From: Peromyscus leucopus
Lineage: Eukaryota; Chordata; Mammalia; Rodentia; Cricetidae
DNA: 64,000 nt
Direction of reading: 5' to 3'
Assembly (NCBI RefSeq): GCF_004664715.2
Contig: NC_051068.1
Span: 14,706,798-14,770,797, forward strand
Position 1 is the first letter of the stretch; each line of letters begins with the position of its first letter. The notes below the pieces were generated by a model that made no database searches, was not told the origin of the DNA, and saw only the letters and a list, made by a program, of their open reading frames with translations. Below, in pieces: positions 45,203 through 56,880 of this stretch. Position numbers and translations under genes: made by a program.

Positions 45203-46795
45203 GAAAGCTATGGCCTGCAAATGGCTTCTGCACCTTGGAACAGAGACCACTCACTCAAATCTGGGCCTGGCCCTCGGTGAGCCACACAGGACCATGAGCC
45301 AGGTATAACTCTAAGGGAACCCAGCCTGGCCACCCAAAGCTCCACTTTCCAACCTGAAGAAATTGGGTAAGGCTGGTCATAGCAGGAGCAGGGCAGACGG
45401 GAAGGCTCACTGGGTTCTGCTCTGGTGCTGCTGCCCCTATGAACTGTCTTGTGGGGGGGGGTGGACAACATGACACACATCAGTAGCCTCCCTCCCATCA
45501 CCTACAAGTGAGCGGTAGCAGGCGACCATGTAGTTTGGGTTTAGATCCGAGTGAACACTTGGATGGCATAGGCCCTTGGCATTTTAAGAGTGCAGCCATC
45601 TAGCCTCCTGCAGTGACGCAGGGCCAAGGCTGGTGGCAGGTCCAGGGAGCGCAGCCAGCGTGTCACCACCACTCTGTTATGTATGCCCCGGGGAAACAGA
45701 CGCCAGGGACCCTGCACCAGGAGTGGACCAGACTTACTTCCCATGAGGAGAGCGTGGATAAGTAGTTCAGCGGGCGAATGGTTGTCTGCTAACTGCTTGT
45801 GAAGACTGGAGCTGTGGACTTCAAAGGACAACTAACTGTAACCTGGATGCCATCTGTGGCACACTCCTCAACCACAAGGCTCTCCACCTTCCTCTCCTCC
45901 TTTCCTCCCTCCTTCTTCATCCTGAATGTTTCCCGTTGAGCGATACCCATGCTCATTCTGAAGAAATCCAACCCATTCTCCCCAAGAAATCTTGCATTTA
46001 CAGACTTCGGTCCCAAAGTGCCTGTCTGTACATCCTATCTCTAGCAGCCTTCTGGTGGCTGTGTTTGCTCCAAACATGGCGGTGGTGGGTGTGGAAGACT
46101 AGTCAGCTTTGTCCCTTTGCTGTAGAAAACCTCCCTGGCTGCCTCCTCTCTCCCCCTCCCCTCCCCTTCCACCTTTCCTCTTTCCTGTTCTGCTCTGCCC
46201 TCCCTTCCTTCCTCCCTTCCTAAGCAGTTCTTCACTGGCTCCAGATTCCTTATCTGCAAAGGCAGTTTGTCCCTTGGGCTGTCACTTGCCAGGACATTTC
46301 CTACATAGCTCAATGTTGGTGTCTTTATGGTTGAATGAAGGCTTTTGAGACTTTGGATAACTTACACACACACACACACACACACACACACCCCTCCTTG
46401 GTCACTTACCAGGAGACAGGGGACAACTTATTTTAAACTTAGGGCTGGGATGGTACAGATTCTAAGGTATGCAGGATGTCTCACTTTGAGCCTGAGTCTT
46501 AGGTCTAAATTCCTCGGTGTCAAGAGAGGGAGGGGGAGGACATAGGGGACTACATCCTGGTGAGTCTAAATAGTGAAACATAGAGAGAGAAGTACAATGG
46601 TCCACTCTGGTCTTTCCAGAGTTAGTTGCTATGACAACTTGGGCATTCATTTCACACTTGCTTCCCTCATTCCCAGTTACTGGAAGTGTTCCTACAGACT
46701 GTTGTGTGCCCCACCCTCTCCCATAGTGCTCCAAGTAGAAAACACCCACACATCCCTTAGCCAATCGTAAAGGTCCCTCCCACCTCGCCGCACAC
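44705..46795. other. Mostly unique sequence with short microsatellites
   Basis: CA runs lie at 45168-45200 and 46361-46392, a G run at 45449-45458, and pyrimidine-rich sequence at 46140-46220. ORFs of 60-100 codons lack signatures; no gene seen. Confidence 0.4.
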
Positions 46796-46805
46796 TCATT
46801 GTCTT

Positions 46806-46994
46806 TTTTTAAAATAATTTATTTATTTTTGTTTTATGCGCATTGGTGTTCTGCCTGTATGCATGTCTGTGTGAGGGTGTCAGATTTTGTAGTCACAGAC
46901 AGTTGTTAGCTGCCATGTGGGTGCTGGGAATTGAACTCATGAACTCTGGAAGAGCAGTCAGTGTTCTTAACCACTGAGTATCTCTCCAGTCCCC
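46806..46994 (-). mobile_element. B2-type SINE
   Basis: Minus-strand copy related to that at 27825. Flanked by CTCATTGTC/CTCACTGTC. Confidence 0.88.
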
Positions 46995-47009
46995 TCACTG
47001 TCATTCTTG

Positions 47010-47088
47010 TTGGCAGTATTGGGGACTGACCCTAAAACCTCATGCATGCCGGGTGAGGGCTTTACCCATTCAGCTGCCGGGACCCCAT
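47010..47088 (-). mobile_element. ID-type SINE, diverged
   Basis: TTGGGGACTGACCCTAAAACC to CATTCAGCTGCCGGGACCCC. Confidence 0.6.
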
Positions 47089-47214
47089 TTGGGGCTCACT
47101 GTTTTTCAACCAGTCTCAAATGTTTAACCTTTTAAAGTACTGCCTCAATTTTCATTCTTTTCTTATTTATACGAGGATGTTTACCTCAACAATTTATACA
47201 ATAAATAATTTAAT

Positions 47215-47300
47215 CAGGGTGTAGTGGTGCACCCCCTCTAATCCCAGCAGAGGCAACAAGGCCAGCCAGGGCTGCATTGTGTGACCCATTTCAAAATAAA
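47215..47300 (+). mobile_element. Decayed B1-type SINE
   Basis: GGGTGTAGTGGTGCACCCC to GACCCATTTCAAAATAAA. This is the last SINE before Sox2. Confidence 0.6.
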
Positions 47301-48440
47301 GACATAATTTAGAATGTAAATTATTGGGAAATAACTCATGAAGTGATTTTGCTGTCAAGATTTTGTCTGTTTCTAGTGTTTAAGTAACCATCCTCCCCAA
47401 ATCCCTTGTGAGATGGCCATTTGTAAACCAATAACAGAATTGCTTCCAAAAGGAAAAAAATAAGATGGTATCTGATTTTTTTTTAAAGGATTCATTTGAA
47501 TGTTTATCTTTTGTTTTGGAGATGTATGGGAAGAAAAAGTAATAATGGGGGGCATTTGGAAAATTCACAGAAAACTTGTTTTTAAGATAAAAAGCGTTTC
47601 CCAGACTATTGTCTTGCCCCAAATAATGCAGAGAGCAGAAGTCAGGGTAGTGAGGAGTCACCATCCCACCGGGCCTAAGAGCAATGGCGTCAAAGTCTCC
47701 AGAAAGGTAGATAGACCAGCCAAAAACTAAGCGCTTCCTGCAGTGCCCCCCTGCCCCGAGTCAGAGCTCTGGGAGCTCGTTCAGACCTTCCTTGAATTTA
47801 GAGATTGGGTTTCCTGAGTGGGAGGAAACAGAACTGAAAGAAAAAGGGAGAAGCTAGCTGCAAGAGCCACCCCGAGCTGAGGCGCCGAGGCTGGAGGTTG
47901 GCCAGCAGTCCGGTCCTCAGACCCTGCGCAGTCACAAGTAGCTAGGGATGAATCCTGGAGAGCTAGGAGTGGGGCCCTTGAGTGCTAGAGATGGACCTTT
48001 AACAGGTTCTGCTACACCTAGGTTCCCAGTCTAGGATTTTCAGAAAGGAAGGCCAGCCAGAAAGGAAACATGCCCTGCCCCTGCCCTCCTGTGCACATGG
48101 CAGATGCTTGCAGAGGGGGAGCAGCTCAGGAGAGAAGAAGTGCTTGCCGATGAGCATGTGTCTGATTCCTCTGGTAGCATGGTCAGCCAGCCTGGGGAGA
48201 GGAAAGGCTCCTTCCCTTAAGTCAGTGGGGCTGGGTTTGTCTCCGAGCCCCCAATCTCCCTTTCACCCAAATGCAACTGAAGCTGCGTTGCCTTCCAGCC
48301 TGCAGTGAGCCTCAAGACTTGGGGTTTGATGAGGTTACTGCATGACTGATACAATTGCAGATTTTTAGAGCCTCCAAGAGACAGATGTTTGGGCTGATTA
48401 AGAATTGAGGAGGAAGCTTGCAGCTGCACCAAGGAATAAT
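47300..48440. other. Unique sequence, start of SINE-free domain
   Basis: No repeat or gene is recognised. An AT-rich segment at 47440-47620 looks like conserved non-coding DNA, followed by mixed-composition unique DNA. Confidence 0.4.
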
Positions 48441-48752
48441 GTATTGGACAAATATTTTAATCAAAAAATATGAAGAGATCAGCCCAACCTTCCAAGGTCT
48501 TCTGCTTTAAAAAAAAAAAAATCTTTATCAAACCCCTATTCTATGGCTTCAATAAACAGAACCCATTACCTCACGGCATCTTTTGTTGGCCCCATACAAG
48601 AGAGAACAAAATGGTTATTCAGGGGAACGCTTTGGATTTTATTGTGAGTAGCCTGCACAAAGAGCCGTGTTATTGTATTTAAAAGAACCATCTGTAGCAG
48701 AAACAATGGCATCAAATTATCTTTGAATACCCACTGAAAAACATAAAGCTTG
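48440..48752. promoter_or_regulatory. Candidate conserved enhancer block with SOX and TCF-like motifs
   Basis: Unique AT-rich sequence. It holds AACAATGG (48702-48709, SOX consensus), ATCTTTGAA (48719-48727, TCF/LEF-like) and AATAAACA (FOX-like). The motif mix near Sox2 suggests an autoregulated enhancer. This is inference without conservation data. Confidence 0.4.
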
Positions 48753-48841
48753 TTTTTTTTTTTTTTTTTTTTTTTTATTCTTCTGTACGGTGGGGGACAG
48801 AGCAGTGTTAGGATAACTGACTTTTTGTTGTTCTCTGGGTG

Positions 48842-48914
48842 CATTCTTCCCGCTCCCCCTCTCTCTCCCCCTCACCCTCTCTCTCCTCTCTCTCTCCCTC
48901 TCCCTCTCTCTCTT
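48842..48914. repeat. Pyrimidine-rich (CT)n tract
   Basis: A C/T-only stretch just upstream of the candidate exon acceptor. It is preceded by a T run (48751-48776). Confidence 0.85.
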
Positions 48915-48968
48915 TTAAAAAATCAGCCATTTGGGGTTTTAAGCCATAAACGATTTTTCTTGTTGCAG

Positions 48969-49257
48969 GGGATTGCAGAGGCAAAGCTAGGCTAGGTCTT
49001 GGAGGCTGGTGTGAGGCGGTGCGGGTAAGGCAGGAGCAGGCTGATGGAAGAAGACACTGGTGGAAGAAAAGCCGAAATGGATTCTCCGTGCCTTGGATGG
49101 AGGAAGAGGGGGAAGTGCGAGCTCCTTCAACTCATTCCGTCCGGTGAGGAGTGATCCAGCTTGGGCTGACAAGAGGCTCCGGGGGCCCTCACGTTCAGTG
49201 CTTTTTTACCTGCCAATCAAACTGCTACAAGACAACACCCTGTTCTGGCATGGACGC
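48969..49257 (+). ncRNA. Candidate spliced exon, Sox2ot-like lncRNA
   Basis: The block is bounded by a strong acceptor (TTTTTCTTGTTGCAG, 48954-48968) and a strong donor (CGC|GTAAGTAG at 49258). Inside are 289 non-repetitive bases without a convincing ORF. In mouse and human, Sox2 lies in an intron of the long non-coding gene Sox2ot on the same strand, so an upstream + strand exon is expected in this region. I cannot align it here, so identity with a known Sox2ot exon is inference. It could also be a chance acceptor/donor pair in conserved DNA. Confidence 0.4.
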
Positions 49258-49299
49258 GTAAGTAGCTTGCAACCCAACTTTGACATTCAAGGCTAGCTC

Positions 49300-49420
49300 C
49301 CTCTCCCCACCCCCCAACACACACTCACTCACTCACTCACTTTCTTCTCCTCTCTCTCATTCTGCCTTTTTTCCTTTTTCTTTCTTTCTTTCTTTTTTTT
49401 CTTCTTTTTTTTTTTTTTTG
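49300..49420. repeat. Pyrimidine-rich and T-rich low-complexity stretch
   Basis: Blocks of (ACTC)n, CT and T runs. The following segment (49440-49960) is unique and AT-rich, with no gene seen. Confidence 0.7.
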
Positions 49421-49959
49421 GTGACCTTTAAGAAATCTGGCTCACCATCCTATGTGGTAGTCATTTAACACAGGCCGATTTAAGTCTGAAGATGTTAAGT
49501 TTGGGAATTAAATGCTAATTAAGATCTCTTTAACAAATGCAGGAGTGAGATGACATTTTATTCTCTTCTGAGCAGTTAGTTTTAGGTCTGAACGCAATCA
49601 AGGTGGCTTGAAAGGGGTGTGAGTGTTTCTTTTTAAGTAAAAACTAAGAAACAGATCCGCGAGTCCCTATAGATAAATCCAATAATGAAAAATTTCGGGC
49701 TTCCATCTTAAAACTGTTAAACTCTAGTATTGCTCTCCTACAAAGAGCCTTGAGCAGACCGCTGTGACTTGCGATGGAAGAAGGTACAGTTCCTGAAGGG
49801 CTCCCTTCAATCGCCGTCCGGACTGGGGGTGGGGGCGGTAATTGGGGTGAGGGAGCTTGCATTTAAAAAAAAAAAAAGCCAGGCAGGGGACATGGCGAAC
49901 CTTCATTCTTTATGCAACTGGAATAGAGGGAGATAGAAACGCAAGGGGGCAGGATCATC

Positions 49960-50470
49960 AAGAAATATTACCTGAGAAGGAATGACAGGCGGACGCGGCT
50001 GGGAGCTGGGAGGGCTGGGGAAAGCCGGCTGGGGCGGTGGGCTGCTCTCTGGCGCCCTCTAATGACAACCGAGCAACGTTGCCGTCTCCATCCCACGCTC
50101 GGGGAAGGGTTTTGTCGCTGCCGCTGCGGCGGGGTTTTTTGTTGTTGCTGTTTGTTTGTTTTGTTTTTGTTTTGATTTGTTTTTCTCTGCACGTAGTAGA
50201 AGAGATAGGTGTTTTTCAGCCCAGAAACTTAGTGCACGTGATTTAGACACGCGTTTTCCCTCCAAGCGAGGAGAGGATGGATGGATGGGTTGGGTTCGTG
50301 GAGGGAGGCCCTGTCGGGATGAGCAGTACCGGGGAGGGCCTGCTTCTCCGCCGGAGAAGTGTGCCTGGGAAGGCCGGTGTGCGGATCCTGCATCCCGACA
50401 CCCGCCCATCATCGCAGTTCAAGGAGGCTGGTGGGGACCTCTGCCACCCAGGCGTGCGGTGGTCAGGGGC
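49960..50470. other. CpG-bearing unique block
   Basis: GC-rich with many CpGs (GGACGCGGCTGG, CTGCCGCTGCGGCGGGG). It includes a T/G-rich run (50133-50190), an E-box CACGTG (about 50234-50239) and a CTCF-like motif. It may be an alternative promoter or insulator-type element. Confidence 0.35.
50052..50065 (-). promoter_or_regulatory. CTCF-like motif, reverse orientation
   Basis: The minus strand reads TCATTAGAGGGCGC, differing from the CTCF core at the first base only. It lies in a CpG-rich unique block (49960-50460). Confidence 0.45.
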
Positions 50471-50559
50471 CTGAACTCACGCCTCCTTCTCCTTCTCCTT
50501 CTTCCTCCTCCTCCTCTTTATTTTTCTTCTTTTTTTATTTAAAATTTTGGTAGATAAAG

Positions 50560-50800
50560 GTTAATCTTGGGCTGAATGATAGAGCTATGATTGACAAGAG
50601 AGAAGGTGTGGAGGGCAGGTCGCGCGGTCTTATTTACAGCCCACCGCTTGCTGTCGAGCCTTTGTTAGGCCTGCAAAACTAATCTAGGGCTGATCAAAGC
50701 ACCACGGAGTTAAAGGACGTAATGACTGCTAATTTCATTCCAGCCTCAGGCAACCCCCGCCGCTGTAATTAAAGACACGCTATTTAAATACAGGTGAAGG
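50560..50800. promoter_or_regulatory. Candidate conserved enhancer block
   Basis: Repeat-free sequence with motif clusters: TATGATTGACAAG (Pbx/Meis-type TGATTGACA), CTGCTAATTTCATTC (homeodomain) and TGTAATTAAAG and TATTTAAATAC (homeodomain/POU-like). This pattern resembles a developmental enhancer. Function is inferred only. Confidence 0.4.
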
Positions 50801-51350
50801 GTAGTGGGTTTTTTTTTTTAAGTTGGGGTGGGGGTGGGTGGGTTACAATTTTATTTAGATTTCTCCTTGTACTATGATGGTTCTGTGGTCCAACACCGGG
50901 TTCTTGCTATTGGAATTGTTTTTTGTTATCTATGCTCGGCTTTGAGGAACCGACAGGGTAAAACGTGTCTGTCACATAACTGCCCCTGTTTACAGAAAGT
51001 AGGAGAAGGAAGAAGTTCAGTAACTGTTTGGGGTGGGGAGGGGGCTTTAAATATTTGGGTCTCTTTTTTTCCCCTTCAAATAAACAGAAGGGCCTTCGAC
51101 GCAGCTGAAAGTATTTGAAACTCTGAGCAGGGTTAACAGGCCAGCCAAAAGGATAAACGTCAGCTTTTAAAGTACTTCTAAAGGATCGTCTGACGTATGG
51201 AAATATATATTTTTAATTAAATAATTTCCGCACACACACTAGCTCCGTATTGCCTCAGAAACCTTATAATTTTTCAACCCATAGGAGTTTCTTTATAACA
51301 TCAAAGCTCTACATTTTCGTAGTTGGTTAAAACTGATACCCTCTCTATAC

Positions 51351-51351
<1 letters not shown>

Positions 51352-51436
<85 letters not shown>
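51352..51436. repeat. (CA)n microsatellite, about 42 units
   Basis: An uninterrupted CA run and the longest pure CA tract in the window. It lies in the otherwise repeat-poor domain upstream of Sox2. Confidence 0.99.
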
Positions 51437-51438
<2 letters not shown>

Positions 51439-51562
51439 GAATTTAGTCTTTAATCTCTTTTTATCCGCGAAGACGAAAGCTCTACGCTCGACCCCACCAG
51501 CGGCTGTCACGGCCGGGGCCAGGAGCAGCTCAGTAGAGAAGCGTCTCCGCGGTCTGGTGCCA

Positions 51563-51576
51563 GCGCCCCCTATTGG
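51563..51576 (-). promoter_or_regulatory. CTCF core motif, reverse orientation
   Basis: On the minus strand the sequence reads CCAATAGGGGGCGC, a full match to the CTCF core. It sits in a short CpG-bearing unique segment just right of the long CA microsatellite. It faces away from Sox2 and so is divergent from the motif at 58643. Confidence 0.6.
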
Positions 51577-51999
51577 ACGCAGTGGGAGATGCACAGCGCC
51601 CTCCCCGAACCTGCTTCCGCCCTTGCCCTGGGGTTAGAGAAAACTCTTTATTGCCCTCAAAAAAAAAAAAAAAAAAAAGGAAGTAGGGGTGCAGAAACAA
51701 GTTTTTATGCCCTTAAAATATAACTATAATTCAACAAAAACTAAAGAAATATTCTTTTCATTTCCATTTCTTTTTTAAAAAAAACATGACATTCTTCCCT
51801 ACTCCCCAGCTTCCCCCCATCCTGGTCTGGTTTGGGGTCTTCTTTGAGAGGTTATGCGGTGGTACTACAGAGAAACGTAATAAAAACTGCTTTTGCCGCT
51901 CGTCCGCTTTTCACAAAATAACCCTAGAGTGGAGAGTGCTTCGCTGAACCGCCAACTGCGTTTCAGATACGAGGTTCGGCAAGTGAAGTGCTTGGGGTC

Positions 52000-52860
52000 T
52001 CTAGAAATTACTCGTTATATTTGATTATTCATTCCAGAATGCAATAAAAGTCCAGTCTCTCCGTCGAGTATTTACCTCTCCTTGAAACAGTCTTGATCAA
52101 ACTTTCCTCCCTGGCAATCGGCTAATTCCCAGCTATTGTCTACCAAACAGGTGTCCTACATCTTTTCGACTTTTATCTCAATGTAGAATTTCGGGGGAGG
52201 TTGGACTGTGATAAATTTTATTGGTCAGGAATCCAAGTTATACTGGAAACAGTTTTAATTTGTTTTGTTTTGTTTTTCAATACTTCCAAACATGTCTGTG
52301 TAAGAAAGAGCTGTAACTTTTGTCAGCGAGGGAGAGAAAAGTAGCCTTGTGATTGATTCAGAAAGCGAAAAGAACATAGCCTCTAGATTCACAACAATGC
52401 AGAAAATGCTGGTTTGTTTAGTTGAAAATCAAAAAGAAGCCATCAAGTGCTACATAAACAAAATGACCATTTCCTACTTCAGGGACATGTTTGCCATTTT
52501 AACTTTTAACCGTAAGGTTAGGGCTTGCTATCGGAAACTAGCTTGATTTTTTTTCCTAACAGAATGGCTTTCTGCACATTTAATGCCGTATCTCTGCAAG
52601 TCTGCTGTTGAGGACATGTTTATTCCTCCTCCAGATTAGCGGATCCGAGGCTGTTTTTAAAGGACTTGCTCCTCGCGATGACATGCCTCTCATCCGATCC
52701 CGGGATCGAAGTCCGAGGATGGGGGAAAATCCACCTTTTGAGAAATCCCTACCCGGCATTCTGTCGAAAGGATAGGCAATCAGGAGCCCCTGCCTTGGCA
52801 CCTTCATCCTTTGCTCCACGAAGAGGCTAGGCCTGCTTAGGAAAATCCCAACCTGGGACT
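52000..52860. other. Unique sequence, possible conserved non-coding element
   Basis: Non-repetitive DNA. AT-rich segments near 52010-52040 and 52200-52260 are followed by a 65-codon ORF (52349-52546) of unknown nature, which I do not regard as a gene. No promoter or splice context is visible. Confidence 0.35.
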
Positions 52861-52869
52861 AGCCTTGGG

Positions 52870-53480
52870 ATCTCAGTCCCACCGAGGAGACTCAGAACAC
52901 TTCTTGGGCGCCCCCGGGTCCCAGCGCTGCGGTCATTTCGCCGCGCGGAGCAGTGGAGTGGAGAGGCCAAGACAGACCCTGCCTCTGAAGCAGACTGCAA
53001 AAGGGGTGGACAACCTCCACTGGGGAGTGTGGAAGACTTGGCAGTGGGAGAGCCTTCTCTCCGGCGTGCGGACAGAAGACTTAGGCAAAGGTCAGCGGGG
53101 CCAGGAGTGCAGCCCGCAAGTCCGCAACTTCGCCAGGTCGGAGGACAGCGCACAGTTGGGTGGAACGAGAAGCAGTTGAGTCAGGGGATGAGCCAGGCCC
53201 CGGCGCGCCACCCGTGCTCGATGGCATTGTGATTCTGCAGCCGCAGGTGGCCCAGCCCCTGCTCCAATCCCACACCCAGGACAGCCAGCGGGGAGGCGGC
53301 CCCTCCACCTTCGGAGACTAGGGAGGCGACCAAAGAGGGGCTGAGTCCTCCGAGAAGGCAGAGCCTCCCGGTGCTGGCAGCCGGCCGGTTCCCCCCAGAC
53401 GCACTGTACCCTTTAGGGGCGTGGCAGGCGCTTTGGGTCTGTAGTCGCCGGGTCCAGGCTTGAGCCCGGGCGGGTTGGCT
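52870..53480. other. CpG-rich block
   Basis: GC-rich sequence with clusters of CpG (for example near 52910-52950 and 53210-53220) and no repeat. It could be a small CpG island or an alternative promoter of a long non-coding transcript. No start site can be read from sequence. Confidence 0.35.
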
Positions 53481-56400
53481 GGGCGCCCTGCTTTGTAAAG
53501 TAGTGAGTTCTGTGAGCCAGCCAGCCGGGTGGGCCAACTCAGCTTAGGTCCACTGAGTCCAGGCCAAGTCCTCAACCCTTCCTTCCTTCCCCCCTCCTCC
53601 CCTACCTCCCAAGCTTAGAACGCTGAGAAGCAGGGTTTGTGGTTTGGAGTTGGGCAGGCTATTTGGAGATGGGGCGGGGGCAAGGCTCATTAATAAGAGC
53701 CAGGTTCGAGGATGTGCTTGCGTTTATTGAGTTTACTCTTCTTGTTCGTTTTTCAAATGCTGGAAAACCTTCAGTTCCTGGAATCCAAGTCCCAGACAAA
53801 GAGCCAGGGAGAGAACCCGGCCAGGATGACAGGAACATGGCTACAGATAGATGATCATCTCTCAATAAACTCCCAGGCTGTGGCTCCGGAACCAGGGCCC
53901 AGGAGCTACGTGGGCTGCTGAAGGGTGTAGATACCATAAGTACAACTTGACACCATTGAGCCCACGGTGCTTGTCAATAATCTGTGAATTAGGTGTGGAG
54001 ACTGTCACCATAGATCATAACAGTTTCTGAAGGACTCATTACAGCGTAGCTTGTCAGTGATCTCCAAATTAAGGGGGGGGGGGAGCATAAGAGGAAAAAG
54101 GAGTGGGGACTGCCAACAAAAAGCCAAGAAGGGTGGGAGGAGAGATAAAAGTCGGAGCCCCAGCTCAGAAGGAGCCTTTAAAGATTATCAGGCCAACGAT
54201 CTGAGAATTCCACAGAGATGGGTTCGGAAGCCCAGCTCTCTCTGAGCCTGGGCTGGAAAGGGATGCTGAGGACAGGCAGAAGTGGGCCTCTGGGAAGGCC
54301 GACTTCTCAGACATTGCTTTTGAGGTTAGAAGAGCTTTTGGAAGCGTCCCCTGGTATCAACAGAAGGCCTGAAGGATGCCAGCCCGCCCACCCGGGATGG
54401 GACCACACTGATTCACAGCATGTTAGCATGCATGCGCCACGGGCAAACCTTCCAGAAGTAGCCATGGCTTCTTTTAGATCTGGTAGTGACTATGGGGTGA
54501 TTTTCTTCACACTGCAGACAAGGCTTCTTTTAGGTCTGGTGGTAACTGTGGGTGACTTTCGCCACCCAGATTTGCTTTACCTTCTTGTCATGCTACAGGT
54601 GGACCGCTTTCTTCCTTTCCCATGAGCACCATCGGGTCCTTTACAGCAAAGCAGATCTCCCCCTTCCCTTGGCTTGCTCTTGGGGGTGCCTGAGACCCTT
54701 GCTTTCTGTTGGTGTTTGTATTACATCGGGTTGAGCTCCGGGAAAGGAAGCTTGTGAGTGGCACAGAGTGGAAAGTTATATGAAGTCACCCCAGGAAAGC
54801 AGATCAAGATCCAGGCAAAGAGTTCCAGCCACTTGGACTTTGCTGCAGCTGTGACAATGTCACTGACCTGCACTGCTGTCACTGAATATGAGTCAGAAAA
54901 ACCTCAAGGAAGACTTGGCTTTCTTGTTCTGATAGATGTCACAACTAAACAAAAATCATGGAAGCTAGAAAATTTTAAATGGACAACTTTTTCTTTAAAT
55001 TAGGGAAACAGTCATGGCCACTGGACAAAGGAGGCCATATTATGTCTTTGGTGAGATGAACTGCCCAAAATAGTTTAACTGTCAAACAGGTGTGGGCGCA
55101 GACCTCCGAGCATTGATTTGGGGGTGGCAAAAGGGACCAAGGGCTCTCTGAAGTATTTGGACTCTCTGGTGATCTCAATCTCTCTCCTGATTTTTAGAAT
55201 CAGAAGTACTTTTGGAAACCAACTGTGGCTGCTCTCCATGTTCTCAGTTTGTCTTTAACAGGGGAATTCCTGTTTTAAAGCAATTAGATCATTTAATGAG
55301 CAAGCTACATTTTCCTCTGGACAGCAGCAACGGTGTGGGAACAGAATCTCATGACTGATAAATCAAAAAAAAAAAAAATGGAAATGAAAATAGTGAGGTG
55401 TGAATACTTTGCCCAGAAAATAATTGACCTGGAATATCTGAAACATGTAGGAATATATGAAACACTGTAAGCCATAATGTTTTATTTACATACAGCCCAG
55501 AAGACAAAAAAAAAGTGATGGGGGGTATAATATAGTTCAAAGCAAGAGGAGACTATATTAAGTTTCTAACTGCCAAACTCTTTTTTTAAATGTATTTACT
55601 CCATCGGTGAGAACTCCATGGAAAAGAATGGCTACAATGGGCAGCGTCAGACTGCTCTGCATTCCTCGGCGGCGTTCAAGGGTCCTTGCAGCTCTTGAGT
55701 GAAATTATTTGGTAAAATTGGGTCTGGGCTTTGACAGCCCCTTGTCCATTTGTTGTGTATAATACCACTTCTGAAAATTAAAGGCAAGGTCCCGAAGAGA
55801 GACACACAAGAAGAAAAAAATATGATTAAGCAATTTTAAATTACCAGTCTACCTTGCATCCATATGGTAACTAGAAAGGGGTAGAAGTTTGTGGTTGTTC
55901 TTCATGGCATCTTGAAAGGTGGGTGATGGTCCCTGTCGATAATGTTTCACATTTCCGAAATCTAACAAATGTACATGGGACTATGGGATGGGCAAGGCAC
56001 GAGTGAAAGAGCATCCATTATTCTCAAAGTCATACTGTATAAAAATTAAGGTATCCCTTCGGGCTCTCCAGTAAGGGAAACTTCAGAGTAGAAAAGAGGA
56101 AGAAGTTTCACAGCAATGAGATTCATTTTCTAATTCTTACCCCAAACTTTCTGTATCCTAACTTTTCTGGCACATTTCTTGTTAATTATTTTTGGAATGT
56201 ATGTGATTTTATTTATTTCTTTATTTATTTGGAAAATAAATCTTCTAAATGCATTCCTTTATCTTCATCCATCTGTGTTTCTTAAATCGTAAAGCTCTGG
56301 TCCTTCGGGAAGCTGAGTGGTACCCCATTTGCCAAGTAGAGTGACTGGGCATTCTGGTGACTTAGAGGGCAGAAGGAAGCATTTTATAAAGTAGCATCAT

Positions 56401-56880
56401 ATCCCAGTGTCCTTACTATGTAACTCTCTGTTTTCCTGTAGTATTAGGGGATAGACAAACAGACTCTCACCTCATCAGATTCTTCAGCCTTTCCCTAAGC
56501 CTGGGGTACAATATTCTCTGTATCTTTGGTTTTTAAAATCACAAACTTTCCTACAGTTTCTGTGCTTCACTTTGGCTTTACTTGCCTCTTACAATCCAGG
56601 CTCCCATGTCATTTCCTTAACTGCAGAAGGATCCCTGCTACCGGCGTGTCCACGAGAGATGGTTAGAAGGTTAACATTTAGAGAAATGTGGTGTATAACA
56701 GAAAGAGCAGGGGGGAGCTTCATTTGGTTAAAGCTGGCTCCTAATATATTTAACCAGTTCCAGAATTAGAAAGCCTTTCTGTACATTTTCTCCTATTTTT
56801 CTTGCTTCTTTTCCTTATGTAATGAAATTAAAACTTTTGGAGCCCAGAGTTGACATTTTTCAGAAAATTGAGTTATCAAG
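53480..56880. other. Unique sequence upstream of Sox2
   Basis: No SINE, LINE or gene is recognised. It holds a diverged 56-bp direct duplication (54466-54577), a G-run (54074-54085) and AT-rich stretches (55560-56300) that look like conserved non-coding DNA. Short ORFs here lack any family signature. Confidence 0.4.
54466..54577. repeat. Diverged tandem duplication, 56-bp unit, two copies
   Basis: GGCTTCTTTTAGATCTGGTA at 54466 recurs as GGCTTCTTTTAGGTCTGGTG at 54522. The following 20 or so bases are also similar (TGACTATGGGGTGATTTTC versus TAACTGTGGGTGACTTTCG). Confidence 0.7.
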
